From the NCBI RefSeq assembly GCF_025420485.1, contig NZ_JAOEFD010000004.1, positions 111,035 to 175,034 on the forward strand: a stretch of DNA of 64,000 bases, written 5' to 3'. The notes beneath the pieces are model-generated. The model made no database searches. It was not told where the DNA came from and saw only the letters and a list, made by a program, of their open reading frames with translations. How positions within the stretch are numbered: position 1 is the first letter of the stretch; the number at the start of each line of letters is the position of its first letter. A program made the translations under genes and the position numbers. This DNA is from Nesterenkonia marinintestina (lineage in GTDB: Bacteria; Actinomycetota; Actinomycetes; Actinomycetales; Micrococcaceae). Positions 1-8,839 of this stretch are shown here, piece by piece.

Positions 1-552
1 CCGGCGGAGCTGAGACCAGATGTCCTGAGAAACTTCCTCAGTTCTCATGACTCTTGCGCTGCGCAGGCAAGGAACTACTGCGTCAACGCTCACGCACTCG
101 ACGCGAACAGTCGGATACTCCATCGAGGACGCGGACTTGCTGGACATCTATCGGTTTGGTCCAGACCTTGCCGATGGTGACTTGGGACTCGTGGGCGCCG
201 ATGAGTGGCTGGCATGGATCCTGGTGTTGACGGCGAGATTCAGGTCCCCTTATCGACCATCCCGGTCGTTCCAGAGATCGAGCAATTCTGAATCGAGGCG
301 CCACCGTTGACGACATCGTCCTCGCGATGCACTTCGGCAGGCTTCTGTTCATCGATCGAAGTGTTCAAGCGTTAGTCACAAAGGGCGAGCCCTATCGTAA
401 GTTCCTGCTGGCGAAACCGCTCCCCGAATTTCGGCCCATCGCTCAAGACATCGACGTCATCCGTCGCCCGTTCCGTGCGATTCTGGAGACGGGGCGCGGT
501 GAGCCTGTCGACGTGTGGGCTCAGACAGGGGCGACAAGGGGGTGCGTGAACA
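1..552. other. Stretch without a confident gene upstream of nagB
   Basis: No recognisable coding sequence lies here. Open frames exist on both strands: an upper-strand frame at about 47-310, a second at 231-575 in another frame, and a lower-strand frame at about 83-352. None matches a family I know and none has a convincing ribosome binding site. The two consecutive upper-strand frames could be a decayed gene whose frame shifted near 240-300. Codon use here is less GC-skewed than in the neighbours, so this may be intergenic DNA or a gene remnant. It also holds a weak DasR/NagR-like motif at 157-167, about 385 bases ahead of nagB. Confidence 0.4.
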
Positions 553-1314
553 TTGGATGTCGAGGTGTTCTCTGATCCGCGGGACATCGCCGCCGCTGCA
601 GTGGGGCGGATCGGCGCGGCACTCGACGCTGCGGATGCAATGCCGACGCTCGGGGTGGCGACGGGCTCGAGTCCTCGCACGGTCTATGAGCTGCTGCGGA
701 CGAAGCACCAGGACGGCGAAGCCGCGCTGACGCAGGTGGCCGCAGTGGCTTTGGACGAGTATCGGGGCCTACCAGCCGACGCACCTCAGCGGTACCGTGC
801 CGTGCTCCGTGAAGCTCTGGTGGGACCGGAGCATACCGGGCTGCGGGATGTGGACCTGCACGTGCCTGATGCCGATGCGGTGGATCCGGTCACGGCGGCG
901 TCGCGGTTCGAGGCGACGATCGCCTCGCTCGGGGGCGTGGATCTGCAGCTGCTGGGGCTCGGGGAGAACGGCCACATCGGTTTCAACGAACCCGGGACTC
1001 CGTTCACCGAGCGGACCCACCTGGTTCGGCTGGAGGACTCGACTCGACACGCGAATTCGCGCTTCTTCGACGGTGACATCGAGCGTGTCCCCGAGTACGC
1101 CATGACCCAGGGGCTCGCCACCATCCTCGAGGCACGAGAGATCGTCCTCATCGCTGTCGGAGAGGAGAAGGCGACGGCAGTGCAGGCCATGGTCGAAGGA
1201 CCGGTCACCACAGATTGCCCGGCCAGCATCCTCCAGGATCATCCGCAGGTCACCGTCCTGCTCGACGAAGATGCGGCGTCGAATCTGGAGATGCGATCAG
1301 CCTCATCGGTGTGA
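553..1314 (+). CDS. nagB: Glucosamine-6-phosphate deaminase
   Basis: NagB isomerises and deaminates glucosamine 6-phosphate to fructose 6-phosphate and ammonia, the last step of N-acetylglucosamine use, in the cytosol. The 253-residue protein has the family's usual length. It shows the substrate-loop motif GVATGSS near residues 34-40, LDEYRGL (catalytic Asp68) and GENGHIGFNEP (His141, Glu146). The start is TTG at 553, because the same frame has a stop at 547-549. A G-rich AAGGGGG stretch lies about 11 bases upstream, and GTG at 565 is the only close alternative. It is separated from nagA and its PTS by about 14 kb, which is unusual because these genes are normally adjacent. A DasR/NagR-like motif far upstream (157-167) is only a weak regulatory hint. 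Family assignment is certain. Confidence 0.95.
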   Translation: MDVEVFSDPRDIAAAAVGRIGAALDAADAMPTLGVATGSSPRTVYELLRTKHQDGEAALTQVAAVALDEYRGLPADAPQRYRAVLREALVGPEHTGLRDVDLHVPDADAVDPVTAASRFEATIASLGGVDLQLLGLGENGHIGFNEPGTPFTERTHLVRLEDSTRHANSRFFDGDIERVPEYAMTQGLATILEAREIVLIAVGEEKATAVQAMVEGPVTTDCPASILQDHPQVTVLLDEDAASNLEMRSASSV

Positions 1315-1357
1315 TGGCATGATCGGGACCGCAAAGTCGGAGCGAAAGGACCCTGAT

Positions 1358-1888
1358 ATGTGGGGGAACATCGCGGAGTGGGCTTACGCGCTTGTCGCCT
1401 TGGGGGCACTGGTTGCAGCAATCTGGGCCGCACGTACATCCAAGCGCCTTTACTCCATTGAAAGTGAACGGGATCGAACTGCGGCGGAGCGCGATGAAAG
1501 AGCACAAGCAAGTGCCGTCGCAGCCTGGTGTATCTACTGTGAGGAACTCCCGGAAGACCAACGACACGGCTTGTTGCTTCACAACAGTTCAACCTCGCCG
1601 GTCTACGAAGTTGAAGTTCACAGCACTTATGCTCAGAAACAGGGTCACGAACCTCAACATCAGTCACCGTTGAAGCTTGCCGTGTTACCTCCTGGAGATT
1701 ACGTCGTCACCGCCCACCCGCAGTACAACTGGACGTTTCCTGAGGAGCGCCACTCGGTTGATCACGCAATACGGCCTGTGACTAAGAACCGACAGTGGAT
1801 AGTGACCTCCCTGCTCTTCACCGATGCCTTCGGGATCAGATGGAAACGGGCGAACTCTCGGCTGGCCAAGGACCATGGGTTCTCGTAA
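1358..1888 (+). CDS. Small membrane-anchored protein of unknown function
   Basis: I do not recognise the family. The 176-residue protein starts with a single hydrophobic helix at about residues 6-25 (AYALVALGALVAAIWAA), then a short charged coiled-coil-like segment (ERDRTAAERDERAQ), then a soluble domain rich in beta-prone residues. This layout (N-terminal anchor, coiled coil, cytoplasmic beta domain) is seen in many small actinobacterial hypothetical proteins. ATG at 1358 is chosen because GAAAGGA lies 7 bases upstream; the frame stays open further upstream without a better signal. It follows nagB by 43 bases and could be cotranscribed, but nothing ties it to amino-sugar metabolism. The sequence looks less GC-rich than its neighbours, which may indicate transfer. 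Confidence 0.7.
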   Translation: MWGNIAEWAYALVALGALVAAIWAARTSKRLYSIESERDRTAAERDERAQASAVAAWCIYCEELPEDQRHGLLLHNSSTSPVYEVEVHSTYAQKQGHEPQHQSPLKLAVLPPGDYVVTAHPQYNWTFPEERHSVDHAIRPVTKNRQWIVTSLLFTDAFGIRWKRANSRLAKDHGFS

Positions 1889-1906
1889 TTCGATCACTCG
1901 CCCCGT

Positions 1907-1972
1907 TGACTCTGCTGTTCGTGCTGCTCTGGGAACGAAATCGCGCTCAAAGCAGCACGAACTGCAGAGTCA
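1907..1972. repeat. Hairpin repeat, copy 1 (22-bp arms)
   Basis: Arms at 1907-1928 and 1951-1972 pair at 21 of 22 positions around a 22-base loop. The right arm contains the stop codon of dsdA on the other strand. The core (TTGACTCTG, two variable bases, GTTCGTG, two variable bases, GCTCTGGG) recurs at 15078-15106. It sits between convergent gene ends and can act as a bidirectional terminator, but the shared sequence marks it as a dispersed repeat rather than a random terminator. Confidence 0.8.
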
Positions 1973-3298
1973 TCGTGGGGGCGGGGGTGTGAGGAGGGCC
2001 TGCCGCTCGGCCTCGGGCATCATGGAGCCGCCGGTCAGCCAGGCGATGTGGGTCGCACGGCTGTAGGCCTCACTGGTGAGTCCGGGCCGGGACGAGCCGT
2101 CGTCGTCGAGGGCCTGACCCACCATCCCGGCGGCAACCAATCCCGCAGCCGCCGAAGGCTCCACGATCACATCCTCGGCATCGTGGAGTCGGCGCACGGT
2201 CTCCAGCAGGGAGTCGTCGCTGACGGTGACGAAACCGTCGATCAGCCCGCCCATATGACGTCCCACCAACTCCGAGGGCCGCCCTACCGCCAGGCCGTCG
2301 GCCGCCGTCAGCCCGTCCAGACCGATCTCATCCACCGCGATGCCCTCATTCCGCCCGGTCAGCCGACCGAGCATCACCGACGGAGCATGCGTCGGCTCCA
2401 CGAAGAAGCACCGCACCGCCTCCCCGAACTCCTCCTTCAGACCGAAGGTCACCCCTCCCGGCGCCCCGCCGACCCCGCACGGCAGGTACACAAACAGCGG
2501 ATGCCGCTCATCCACCGGCACCGACAGCGCCCGCAGCTGACCGGCCAGCCGACGACCAGCCACCGCATACCCGGCGAAGAGATCCAGGGAACACTCGTCG
2601 TCCACGAAGTGCGCCTGCGGATCGGTCTCAGCCTGACTGCGGCCCTGCGCCACGGCGGCGCTGAAGTCACCGTCGTGCTCGACCACCTCCGCGCCCACCT
2701 CACGCAGCATCCGCTTCTTCCACGCCTTGGCGTCGGTGGACATGTGCACGGTGACCGCCAGCCCCAACGCCCGCCCGGTCAAACCGATCGACAGACCGAG
2801 GTTCCCGGTGGATCCCACCACGAGGCGGTGCTCCCCCAGCAGTTCACGGACCGACGCCTCACCGAAGGTCCCGACCAGATCGTCGCCCATCAGATCGGCC
2901 TGCCGGACTATCCGCTCGGCGGCGGCGAGGACCTCATGGATGCCGCCGCGGGACTTCACCGACCCCGAGATCGGCAGCAGGTCGTCGCGCTTCGCCCACA
3001 GGTTCGGCGGGACAGGATCACCGCCGGGTCCGTCGGCGAGCAGCGCTCGGTGGAGGGCCGGCAGCTTCTGGAGCGGCGACTCCAGAGCCCCGCCGGTCGG
3101 GCCGGTCTCCGGGAAGAGGTGTTCCAGCAGCGGGGCGAACCGGCGGAAACGATCCTCCGCCTCATCGATCAGAGTTCTCTGCAGGTCAGCCGGTGCTCCG
3201 GGACCGGGCAGCCATACCGTCGGCTCGGCGGCCCGCAGCCGCGCCGTCACGGTCGTTTCGGTCTGTCCATGTCTCGCCGCACCCATGGCACTGACCAT
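1970..3298 (-). CDS. dsdA: D-serine dehydratase (PLP-dependent)
   Basis: DsdA converts D-serine to pyruvate and ammonia with pyridoxal phosphate. The protein carries ISGSVKSRGG with the PLP lysine near residue 115, the phosphate-binding loop GSTGNLGLSIG, and a late glycine-rich LPCGVGGAPGG motif, as in fold-type II dehydratases. ATG at 3298 gives 442 residues, the same length as the E. coli enzyme; ATG at 3286 is possible. The frame extends upstream to 3457, but that would run into the divergent pabC gene, so the longer form is rejected. It could allow use of D-serine as a nutrient or detoxify it. No dedicated regulator or D-serine permease lies next to it; an amino-acid permease gene lies at 41.6 kb. 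The stop codon lies inside a hairpin repeat. Confidence 0.93.
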   Translation of the reverse strand: MVSAMGAARHGQTETTVTARLRAAEPTVWLPGPGAPADLQRTLIDEAEDRFRRFAPLLEHLFPETGPTGGALESPLQKLPALHRALLADGPGGDPVPPNLWAKRDDLLPISGSVKSRGGIHEVLAAAERIVRQADLMGDDLVGTFGEASVRELLGEHRLVVGSTGNLGLSIGLTGRALGLAVTVHMSTDAKAWKKRMLREVGAEVVEHDGDFSAAVAQGRSQAETDPQAHFVDDECSLDLFAGYAVAGRRLAGQLRALSVPVDERHPLFVYLPCGVGGAPGGVTFGLKEEFGEAVRCFFVEPTHAPSVMLGRLTGRNEGIAVDEIGLDGLTAADGLAVGRPSELVGRHMGGLIDGFVTVSDDSLLETVRRLHDAEDVIVEPSAAAGLVAAGMVGQALDDDGSSRPGLTSEAYSRATHIAWLTGGSMMPEAERQALLTPPPPR

Positions 3299-3365
3299 GC
3301 CACAGGTCCGCACCACAGGCGACCGGTACTCTGGGTCTCGCCCCCGCACCGATGAGGACCGCCCC

Positions 3366-4214
3366 GTGACCGACCAGCCCCGCGTCCACCTGTGGACCGC
3401 TGACGACGGCTTGACCCCGGCCGTGTCGTCCTCCGAGGACGACTGGTCCGTCGGCACCCCCGCGGTCTTCGACTCGTGGATCGTCGACGACGGCGCCGCC
3501 GTGGCCTGGACGGCTCATCGTGGACGCTTCTCCGAGGGCGTCCGGGCCCTGTTCCCCGACGCGGACGCCGCACAGGTGTGCGCCTTCTTGGACGAGGTCG
3601 CCACCTCGGTGCCGGCCCACGGCGCATGGTGGCCGCGCATCGAGGCGCACCGACCCGATCCGACGACCACCGCCGGTCCGCCCCATCTGGTGCTGCGCCT
3701 GCGCCCGGCACCCGAGGCCGGCGGCGACGTCGTCCTGTGGTCCGGCGACGACGCACTCGCCGCAGAGCTCGGAACCCCGCAGCTGCCGCGGCACAAGGGC
3801 CCCGACCAGCCCCTGTACTCGCGCCAGCGACAGCTGGCCGAACACCACGGTGCCACCGACTTCGTCCTGGTCGACCCCGAGGGTCACATCCTCGAGACCG
3901 ACCATTCGGCACTGGTCTGGTGGCGCGGAGAGACCCTGTGCCTGCCCGCCCGGGGCCTGCCGCGGCTGCCCTCGGTCACCCAGGAGCAGCTCGTCGCCCT
4001 CGTAGAAGCAGCAGGGGTGGCCGTGCATCAGGAGTCGGCGGTCGCCGCGGAGCTGGACGGCCTGGAGATCTGGGCGCTGAACGCCGCCCGCGGGATCCGT
4101 CCGGTCACCACCTGGCACGGTGCCGGTGCGCCGAAGGTCGCCCCCGCAGGCACCGCCGTCCACCGGTGGCACGAAGCGTGGAGGGAGTCCCGTGCGGACC
4201 TGTCTGGTCGATAA
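3366..4214 (+). CDS. pabC: Aminodeoxychorismate lyase-like, class IV aminotransferase fold
   Basis: This is a fold-type IV PLP enzyme of about 282 residues, related to aminodeoxychorismate lyase and branched-chain aminotransferases. It should release pyruvate from 4-amino-4-deoxychorismate to give p-aminobenzoate for folate. The features seen are RQRQLAEHHGATDFVLVD, EGHILETDHSALVWW and ALNAARGIRPV; the last two match the class IV motifs E-x3-N/S-x3-W and LNxxRGI. In LETDHSALVWW the usual N(V/I)F is replaced, so the family match is clear but the exact substrate is inferred. The start is GTG at 3366 on the opposite side of a short divergent promoter region from dsdA. Its last 23 bases overlap pabAB, which strongly supports the p-aminobenzoate role. 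Confidence 0.8.
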   Translation: MTDQPRVHLWTADDGLTPAVSSSEDDWSVGTPAVFDSWIVDDGAAVAWTAHRGRFSEGVRALFPDADAAQVCAFLDEVATSVPAHGAWWPRIEAHRPDPTTTAGPPHLVLRLRPAPEAGGDVVLWSGDDALAAELGTPQLPRHKGPDQPLYSRQRQLAEHHGATDFVLVDPEGHILETDHSALVWWRGETLCLPARGLPRLPSVTQEQLVALVEAAGVAVHQESAVAAELDGLEIWALNAARGIRPVTTWHGAGAPKVAPAGTAVHRWHEAWRESRADLSGR

Positions 4215-6366
4215 CTACGACTCCTACACGTTCAACCTGTACCAGCTCGTCGCCCGGGTCTACGGCGTCCCTCCGGTGGTGGTGACCAACGACGACCCCC
4301 GTCTGGACGACGAGTTCCTGGCCGGCTTCGACGCGCTGATGATCTCTCCGGGCCCGGGGATGCCGCAGCACGGCGCGGATGTGGGCCGGGTGCTCGAGCT
4401 GCTCGAGGACTCGTCGATCCCGGTGCTCGGGGTCTGCCTGGGTCACCAGGAGCTGGGACTGCTGGCCGGCGCCGACGTCGGACCGGCGCCGACTCCGCGG
4501 CACGGGCGGATCAGCCCGGTCTCCCACACCGGGCTCGGTCTGTTCGCCGGGCTGCCCCAGGACTTTCCGGTGGTCCGCTACCACTCGCACTGCCTGCGCC
4601 GGCCGCTTCCCGAACGGCTGGTGGTCGACGCCGTCTCCGAGGACGGGGTCGTCATGGCCTTCCACGACGTGCACCGTCCCTGGTGGGGTGTGCAGTTCCA
4701 CCCGGAGTCGGTGGCCTCGGGCTGCGGGACCCAGCTGTTGGAGAACTTCCGTGATCTGGTGGACTCCGCAAGCGGCCCCGGGGCCCTGCAGGCTCCGACG
4801 TCGTCGAGCCTGGGGCGGGGCTCCGCAACGGACTCTGCACCGGACTCCGCACCGGACTCCGTCGAGCCCGCCGAGGCTCCGTGGGCCCTGGTGACCTCAC
4901 AGGTCCCCGGCTCCGGGGACCCGGGCTCGCTGCCGGACCCGGCCGTGCTCTTCGAGGCCGTCTGCGGCCAGGACCCGTGGGCGTTCTGGCTGGACTCCAG
5001 CAGCGTGGTCGAGGGCTACTCCCGGTTCTCCTACCTGGGCGTGCCCGGCGGCCGGCACGGCGAGGTGCTGCGCTACCGGATCCCCGGCAGACGACGGCCC
5101 ACCGCGGAGTCGCCTGCGGCGGTGGAGGTCCTCGACCCGCTCCGTGGGACGACGACCTGGGAGGCCGGTTCGATCTTCGACGTCCTGCCCGCCCGCCTGC
5201 GAGCACGTCGCCTGCCCGGCGGTGCGGCAGGACAGGCGGCGCTGCCCTTCGAGATGGTCGGCGGGTACGTCGGACATCTGGGCTACGAGCTGCGGGAGGA
5301 GTGCGGATCCCCCACGACCCACAGGTCGCAGACCCATGATGCGGTGTTCGTCGCCGCGACCCGCTACCTGGTGATCGACCATGACACCGGGACGCTGTGG
5401 ACGGTGAGCACCTCACCCTCCCAGGAGGAGGACCTCGAAGAGGCCCAACAGTGGGCGGCCGAGACCGCAGTGCGCGTGGGCCGACTGCTGCGCGATCCCG
5501 CGGCGGCGCCGCAGACCCGCCCGATGCCCGCACTGCCGTCGTCGGTGGAGCCGACCGAGCACCTGCGCCGGCCCCGCGAGGGCTACATCGACGACGTCGA
5601 GGCCTGCCTGCTGCAGCTCCACGCCGGGGAGAGCTACGAGATCTGCCTGACCGACGAGTTCGTCCACCCCTTCTCCGGCGACCCGTTCGCCGCCTACCTG
5701 GCACAGCGGCGGCAGAACCCCGCACCCTACGCCGCGTTCCTGCGTCTCGGGGAGACCCAGCTGCTGTGCTCCTCCCCGGAGCGGTTCCTGAAGGTCGACG
5801 CCGAGGGCACGGTCGAGTCGAAGCCGATCAAGGGCACCGCTCCCCGTTCGGCGGACCCGCGGGTGGACGACGACGCCGCCGCGGAGCTGCGCACCTCGAC
5901 GAAGACGTGGGCGGAGAACCTCATGATCGTCGATCTCCTGCGCAATGACCTGGGCAGGGTCTGCGAGGTCGGCTCGGTCGAGGTCCCGGAGTTCATGGCC
6001 GTGGAGTCCTACGCCACCGTCCACCAGCTGGTGTCCACGATCCGCGGCCGACTGCGCCCCGATGTCGACGCCGTCGACGCAGTGCGTGCCTGCTTCCCCG
6101 GAGGGTCGATGACCGGAGCGCCGAAGCTGCGCACCATGCGGATCATCGACGAGCTCGAGGGCCGAGCCCGCGGCCCCTACTCGGGGGCGATCGGCTACTT
6201 CAGCGCAGACGGGGCCTGCGACCTCAACATCGTGATCCGCACCGCCGTGGTCCACGGCGGGGAGATCCGGGTCGGGGCCGGAGGTGCGGTCGTGCTGGAG
6301 TCGGAGCCGGCCGCCGAGTTCGAAGAGATGGTCACCAAGCTGCGGGCCGGCCTCCCCCGCGGGTGA
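4192..6366 (+). CDS. pabAB: Aminodeoxychorismate synthase, fused PabA-PabB
   Basis: This one 724-residue protein makes 4-amino-4-deoxychorismate from chorismate and glutamine. Residues 1-190 are a class I glutamine amidotransferase with ISPGPGMPQH, the nucleophile in GVCLGHQELG (Cys82) and the His/Glu pair of QFHPES (170-172). The C-terminal chorismate-binding half shows LLCSSPERFL, SKPIKGTAPR, MIVDLLRNDLGRVC and FPGGSMTGAPKLRTM. The KPIKGT lysine is typical of PabB rather than anthranilate synthase. The linker near residues 213-227 is a low-complexity DSAPDSAPDS run. GTG at 4192 is used, with GGAGGGA just upstream; translation is coupled to pabC through a 23-base overlap. Such fusions are standard in actinobacteria and may serve folate or aminated-chorismate secondary metabolism. 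Confidence 0.95.
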   Translation: MRTCLVDNYDSYTFNLYQLVARVYGVPPVVVTNDDPRLDDEFLAGFDALMISPGPGMPQHGADVGRVLELLEDSSIPVLGVCLGHQELGLLAGADVGPAPTPRHGRISPVSHTGLGLFAGLPQDFPVVRYHSHCLRRPLPERLVVDAVSEDGVVMAFHDVHRPWWGVQFHPESVASGCGTQLLENFRDLVDSASGPGALQAPTSSSLGRGSATDSAPDSAPDSVEPAEAPWALVTSQVPGSGDPGSLPDPAVLFEAVCGQDPWAFWLDSSSVVEGYSRFSYLGVPGGRHGEVLRYRIPGRRRPTAESPAAVEVLDPLRGTTTWEAGSIFDVLPARLRARRLPGGAAGQAALPFEMVGGYVGHLGYELREECGSPTTHRSQTHDAVFVAATRYLVIDHDTGTLWTVSTSPSQEEDLEEAQQWAAETAVRVGRLLRDPAAAPQTRPMPALPSSVEPTEHLRRPREGYIDDVEACLLQLHAGESYEICLTDEFVHPFSGDPFAAYLAQRRQNPAPYAAFLRLGETQLLCSSPERFLKVDAEGTVESKPIKGTAPRSADPRVDDDAAAELRTSTKTWAENLMIVDLLRNDLGRVCEVGSVEVPEFMAVESYATVHQLVSTIRGRLRPDVDAVDAVRACFPGGSMTGAPKLRTMRIIDELEGRARGPYSGAIGYFSADGACDLNIVIRTAVVHGGEIRVGAGGAVVLESEPAAEFEEMVTKLRAGLPRG
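4830..4862 (+). repeat. 12-bp tandem repeat in pabAB linker
   Basis: Nearly three in-frame copies of GGACTCYGCACC encode an Asp-Ser-Ala-Pro repeat. They lie exactly between the amidotransferase and chorismate-binding domains, so they probably only lengthen a flexible tether. Confidence 0.7.
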
Positions 6367-6387
6367 TCCCTGCCGCCGGCACCTCGG

Positions 6388-7845
6388 TCAGAACGGGTAT
6401 TCGGCGATGTCCGGGCGCACCGTGAGCCACTGGGTCTCGGTGAACGACTCGATGTTCGCCGCGTGACCGCCCACCCGTGTGCCGTTGCCGGAGTCCTTGA
6501 AGCCGCCGAAGGGCGCCTGGGGCTCGTCCGAGACGGTCTGCTCGTTGATGTGGACCTTGCCCGCCTCGACGCGGTCGGCGATGGCCATGGCCTCGCCCAC
6601 CTCCCCCAGGATCCCCAGAGACAGGCCGTACTCGCTGCGGTTGACCAGCTCCACCGCCTCGTCGACGGTGTCGAAGGACATCACCGGGGCCACGGGCCCG
6701 AAGATCTCCTGGGTCCAGGCCGGGGAGTCCTCGCTGAGACCGGTGAGCACGGTGGGCCGGTAGAACAGGCCGTCGTGGGAGGCTCCGGCGGCGGCTGAGG
6801 CACCTGCGGTGAGGGTGTCCTGGACGATGGAGTCGATCCGCTTCAGCTGGTGCTCGTCGATGATCGGCCCCAGTGCGACCTGATCGGCGGCCGGGTCGCC
6901 CACCGGCAGGCCGTCGGCCTTGGCGGCGAGGCGTTCGACGTAGTCGTCGTAGATGTCGCGGTGCACCAGGTGGCGTCCGGTGGTCATGCACACCTGCCCC
7001 TGGTGGAGGAAGGAGCCGAAGGCCGCGGCCGAGACGGCCCGGTCCAGGTCGGCTCCGGGCAGCACGATCATCGCGTTGTTCCCGCCGAGCTCGAGGTGAG
7101 CGCGCTTGAGCAGGCGGGCGCAGGTCTCGCCCACGCTGCGACCGGCGTTCGTCGACCCGGTGAATGCGACGGTGGTGACCTCCGGGGCCTCGACGACGGC
7201 CTCGCCGGTCTCCCGGCCGCCGGGGAGCAGCTGCAGCAGCCCCGGCGGCAGCCCGGCCTCCTCGAAGACCCGGGCCAGCACCACACCCCCGGAGACCGCT
7301 GTGCGCGGATCCGGCTTGAGCAGGACGGTATTGCCCAGCGCCAGGGCCGGGGCGACGGCTCGGATGGAGAGGATCAGGGGGAAGTTGAACGGGGCGATCA
7401 CGGAGACCACGCCGACCGGTCGGCGTCGCGCGTAGGACCAGTGGGGCTGGTCGGTGGAGAGGACCTCACCCTGGGGCATCGTCGGCAGGGCCGAGGCTTC
7501 GAAGCACTCCTCGGCGGCGATGTGGGTCTCGAGGCCGGCCTTCGGCGGGATGGATCCGGCCTCGCGGATGATCCAGGAGCCGATCTCCTCGGCGTGCTCT
7601 TCGAAGAGGTGTCCGGCGCGGCGTAAGACGGCGGCGCGCTCGGTGGGCTTCTTCGCCGCCCACTCCTTCTGTGCCCGACGGGCCGCGGTCGCCGCCCGCA
7701 GCACATCGTCCCGGGAGGCCGAGGCGACGGTGCCGAGCTCCTCGGCCGTCGCCGGCGCGGTGACGGTGATCGGCTCGCCGGTTCCGGCGGTCCATCCGTC
7801 GATGAACAGCTTCCCGTCCCAGGTGCTCGGGTCCAGCAGTGTCAT
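6388..7845 (-). CDS. Aromatic aldehyde dehydrogenase (benzaldehyde/vanillin type)
   Basis: This is an NAD(P)-dependent aldehyde dehydrogenase of 485 residues. It shows the Rossmann motif FTGSTNAGR, the general base in LELGGNN (Glu252), the catalytic cysteine in QGQVCMTTGR (Cys286), EIFGPVAPV and PFGGFKDSG. The VCMTTGR form is typical of benzaldehyde and vanillin dehydrogenases rather than betaine or semialdehyde enzymes. It lies divergently next to an IclR regulator and pobA, so the likely job is oxidation of 4-hydroxybenzaldehyde or vanillin to the acid that feeds the protocatechuate branch. ATG at 7845 is chosen because GGAG stands 7 bases upstream; a longer frame to 7878 lacks a ribosome binding site. 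The exact aldehyde is not determinable from sequence. Confidence 0.88.
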   Translation of the reverse strand: MTLLDPSTWDGKLFIDGWTAGTGEPITVTAPATAEELGTVASASRDDVLRAATAARRAQKEWAAKKPTERAAVLRRAGHLFEEHAEEIGSWIIREAGSIPPKAGLETHIAAEECFEASALPTMPQGEVLSTDQPHWSYARRRPVGVVSVIAPFNFPLILSIRAVAPALALGNTVLLKPDPRTAVSGGVVLARVFEEAGLPPGLLQLLPGGRETGEAVVEAPEVTTVAFTGSTNAGRSVGETCARLLKRAHLELGGNNAMIVLPGADLDRAVSAAAFGSFLHQGQVCMTTGRHLVHRDIYDDYVERLAAKADGLPVGDPAADQVALGPIIDEHQLKRIDSIVQDTLTAGASAAAGASHDGLFYRPTVLTGLSEDSPAWTQEIFGPVAPVMSFDTVDEAVELVNRSEYGLSLGILGEVGEAMAIADRVEAGKVHINEQTVSDEPQAPFGGFKDSGNGTRVGGHAANIESFTETQWLTVRPDIAEYPF

Positions 7846-8024
7846 AGTGTCCTCCGTCGTCGTCACGGCCTGTCGCACAGATCACAGTCCTCTGAGTCGA
7901 CCATCACAAGTCCCCTCTCATTGAATGGAAGGGATCCCCTCACCAGATGCAGTCCTTTGTGGTGCGACTCACACTCACTGTACTGTCTGGGTGATCTCAG
8001 CCAACCGCCGCGGACGGAGGCACG
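7846..8024. promoter_or_regulatory. Divergent regulatory region, aldehyde dehydrogenase / IclR
   Basis: This 179-base interval must carry the divergent promoters. Two imperfect copies of an element of the form CAGAT-(N)-CAGTCCT, each followed some bases later by a CGAC core, lie near 7877-7912 and 7945-7978. Such paired elements are plausible binding sites for the adjacent IclR protein. No riboswitch or attenuator is seen. Confidence 0.35.
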
Positions 8025-8780
8025 ATGGCGAACTCGGGATCCGGAGACTCCCTGATCACCCGGCTGGACCGGATCCTCTCGACCTTCACCGGCACAGAGG
8101 ACACCATGACCAGCGCGGAGATCGCTCGCCGGGCGGACCTGCCCACCGCAACGGCTCACCGACTCTGCCGAGATATGGCGGAACGCGGGTGGCTCGACGC
8201 CCAGGAGTCGGGCTACGCGATCGGCACCCACCTGTGGGAGATCACCAACCGCTCCTCCCGACGGACCAAGCTCGCCGTGCTCGCCCGGCCCTATATGGCC
8301 GATGTGCAGTCCGTAGTCGGCCAGCACGTCCAGCTGGGCATCACCGACGACTCCGAGGTCCTCTTCCTCGACCGCATCTCCGGCCGGGACGCCCCCGCCA
8401 TCCACGGCGCCGTGGCCGAGCGTCTCCCGCTGCACCTCTCGGCCACCGGCGTCGTCCTGCTCGCCGCCGCCGCACCGGAGGCCCGGGAGGCCTACCGCGG
8501 CGATCTCGACCCGACCGACGCCACCGCCCGGGCCGCCTGCTCGGAGGAGCGGCTCGCCGACGTGCGACGACGCGGCCACTGCGCCCAGACCGGCGCGATC
8601 GAACCGGGCATCACCGGCATCGCGGTCCCCCTGCGGGACCGAAACAGCCGTGTGATCGCCGGACTGGGACTCGTGACCGATCAGGAGGACGTCGCCCAGC
8701 GGCCGGGTCCCTGGGTGCAGATCCTGCAGATCGCCGCCCGAGGGATCCACCGCCGACTCGCCGACGGATGGCAACGGTGA
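8025..8780 (+). CDS. IclR-family transcriptional regulator (aromatic catabolism)
   Basis: This 251-residue protein has an N-terminal winged helix at about residues 10-65 (SAEIARRADLPTATAHRLCRDM) and a C-terminal effector domain with the IclR-type DRISGRDAP and late GITGIAVPLRDRNSR segments. It lies 59 bases upstream of pobA and divergent from the aldehyde dehydrogenase, so it likely controls both in response to 4-hydroxybenzoate, protocatechuate or a related acid. Its first ten residues (MANSGSGDSL) closely match those of the second IclR gene at 10081, which points to a duplication. ATG at 8025 is the only reasonable start. Whether it activates or represses cannot be read from sequence. Confidence 0.9.
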   Translation: MANSGSGDSLITRLDRILSTFTGTEDTMTSAEIARRADLPTATAHRLCRDMAERGWLDAQESGYAIGTHLWEITNRSSRRTKLAVLARPYMADVQSVVGQHVQLGITDDSEVLFLDRISGRDAPAIHGAVAERLPLHLSATGVVLLAAAAPEAREAYRGDLDPTDATARAACSEERLADVRRRGHCAQTGAIEPGITGIAVPLRDRNSRVIAGLGLVTDQEDVAQRPGPWVQILQIAARGIHRRLADGWQR

Positions 8781-8839
8781 ACGGTCCCGACGCCGTCCCG
8801 GCACCCCACAAACCGCGCACAGACGGACCAGGAGGAGAA

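Noticed and set aside
2048..3355. Long upper-strand open frame (435 codons) across dsdA
   Set aside because: It is a shadow of dsdA: composition is Arg/His/Gln-rich without any family motif, while the lower strand has full DsdA motifs.
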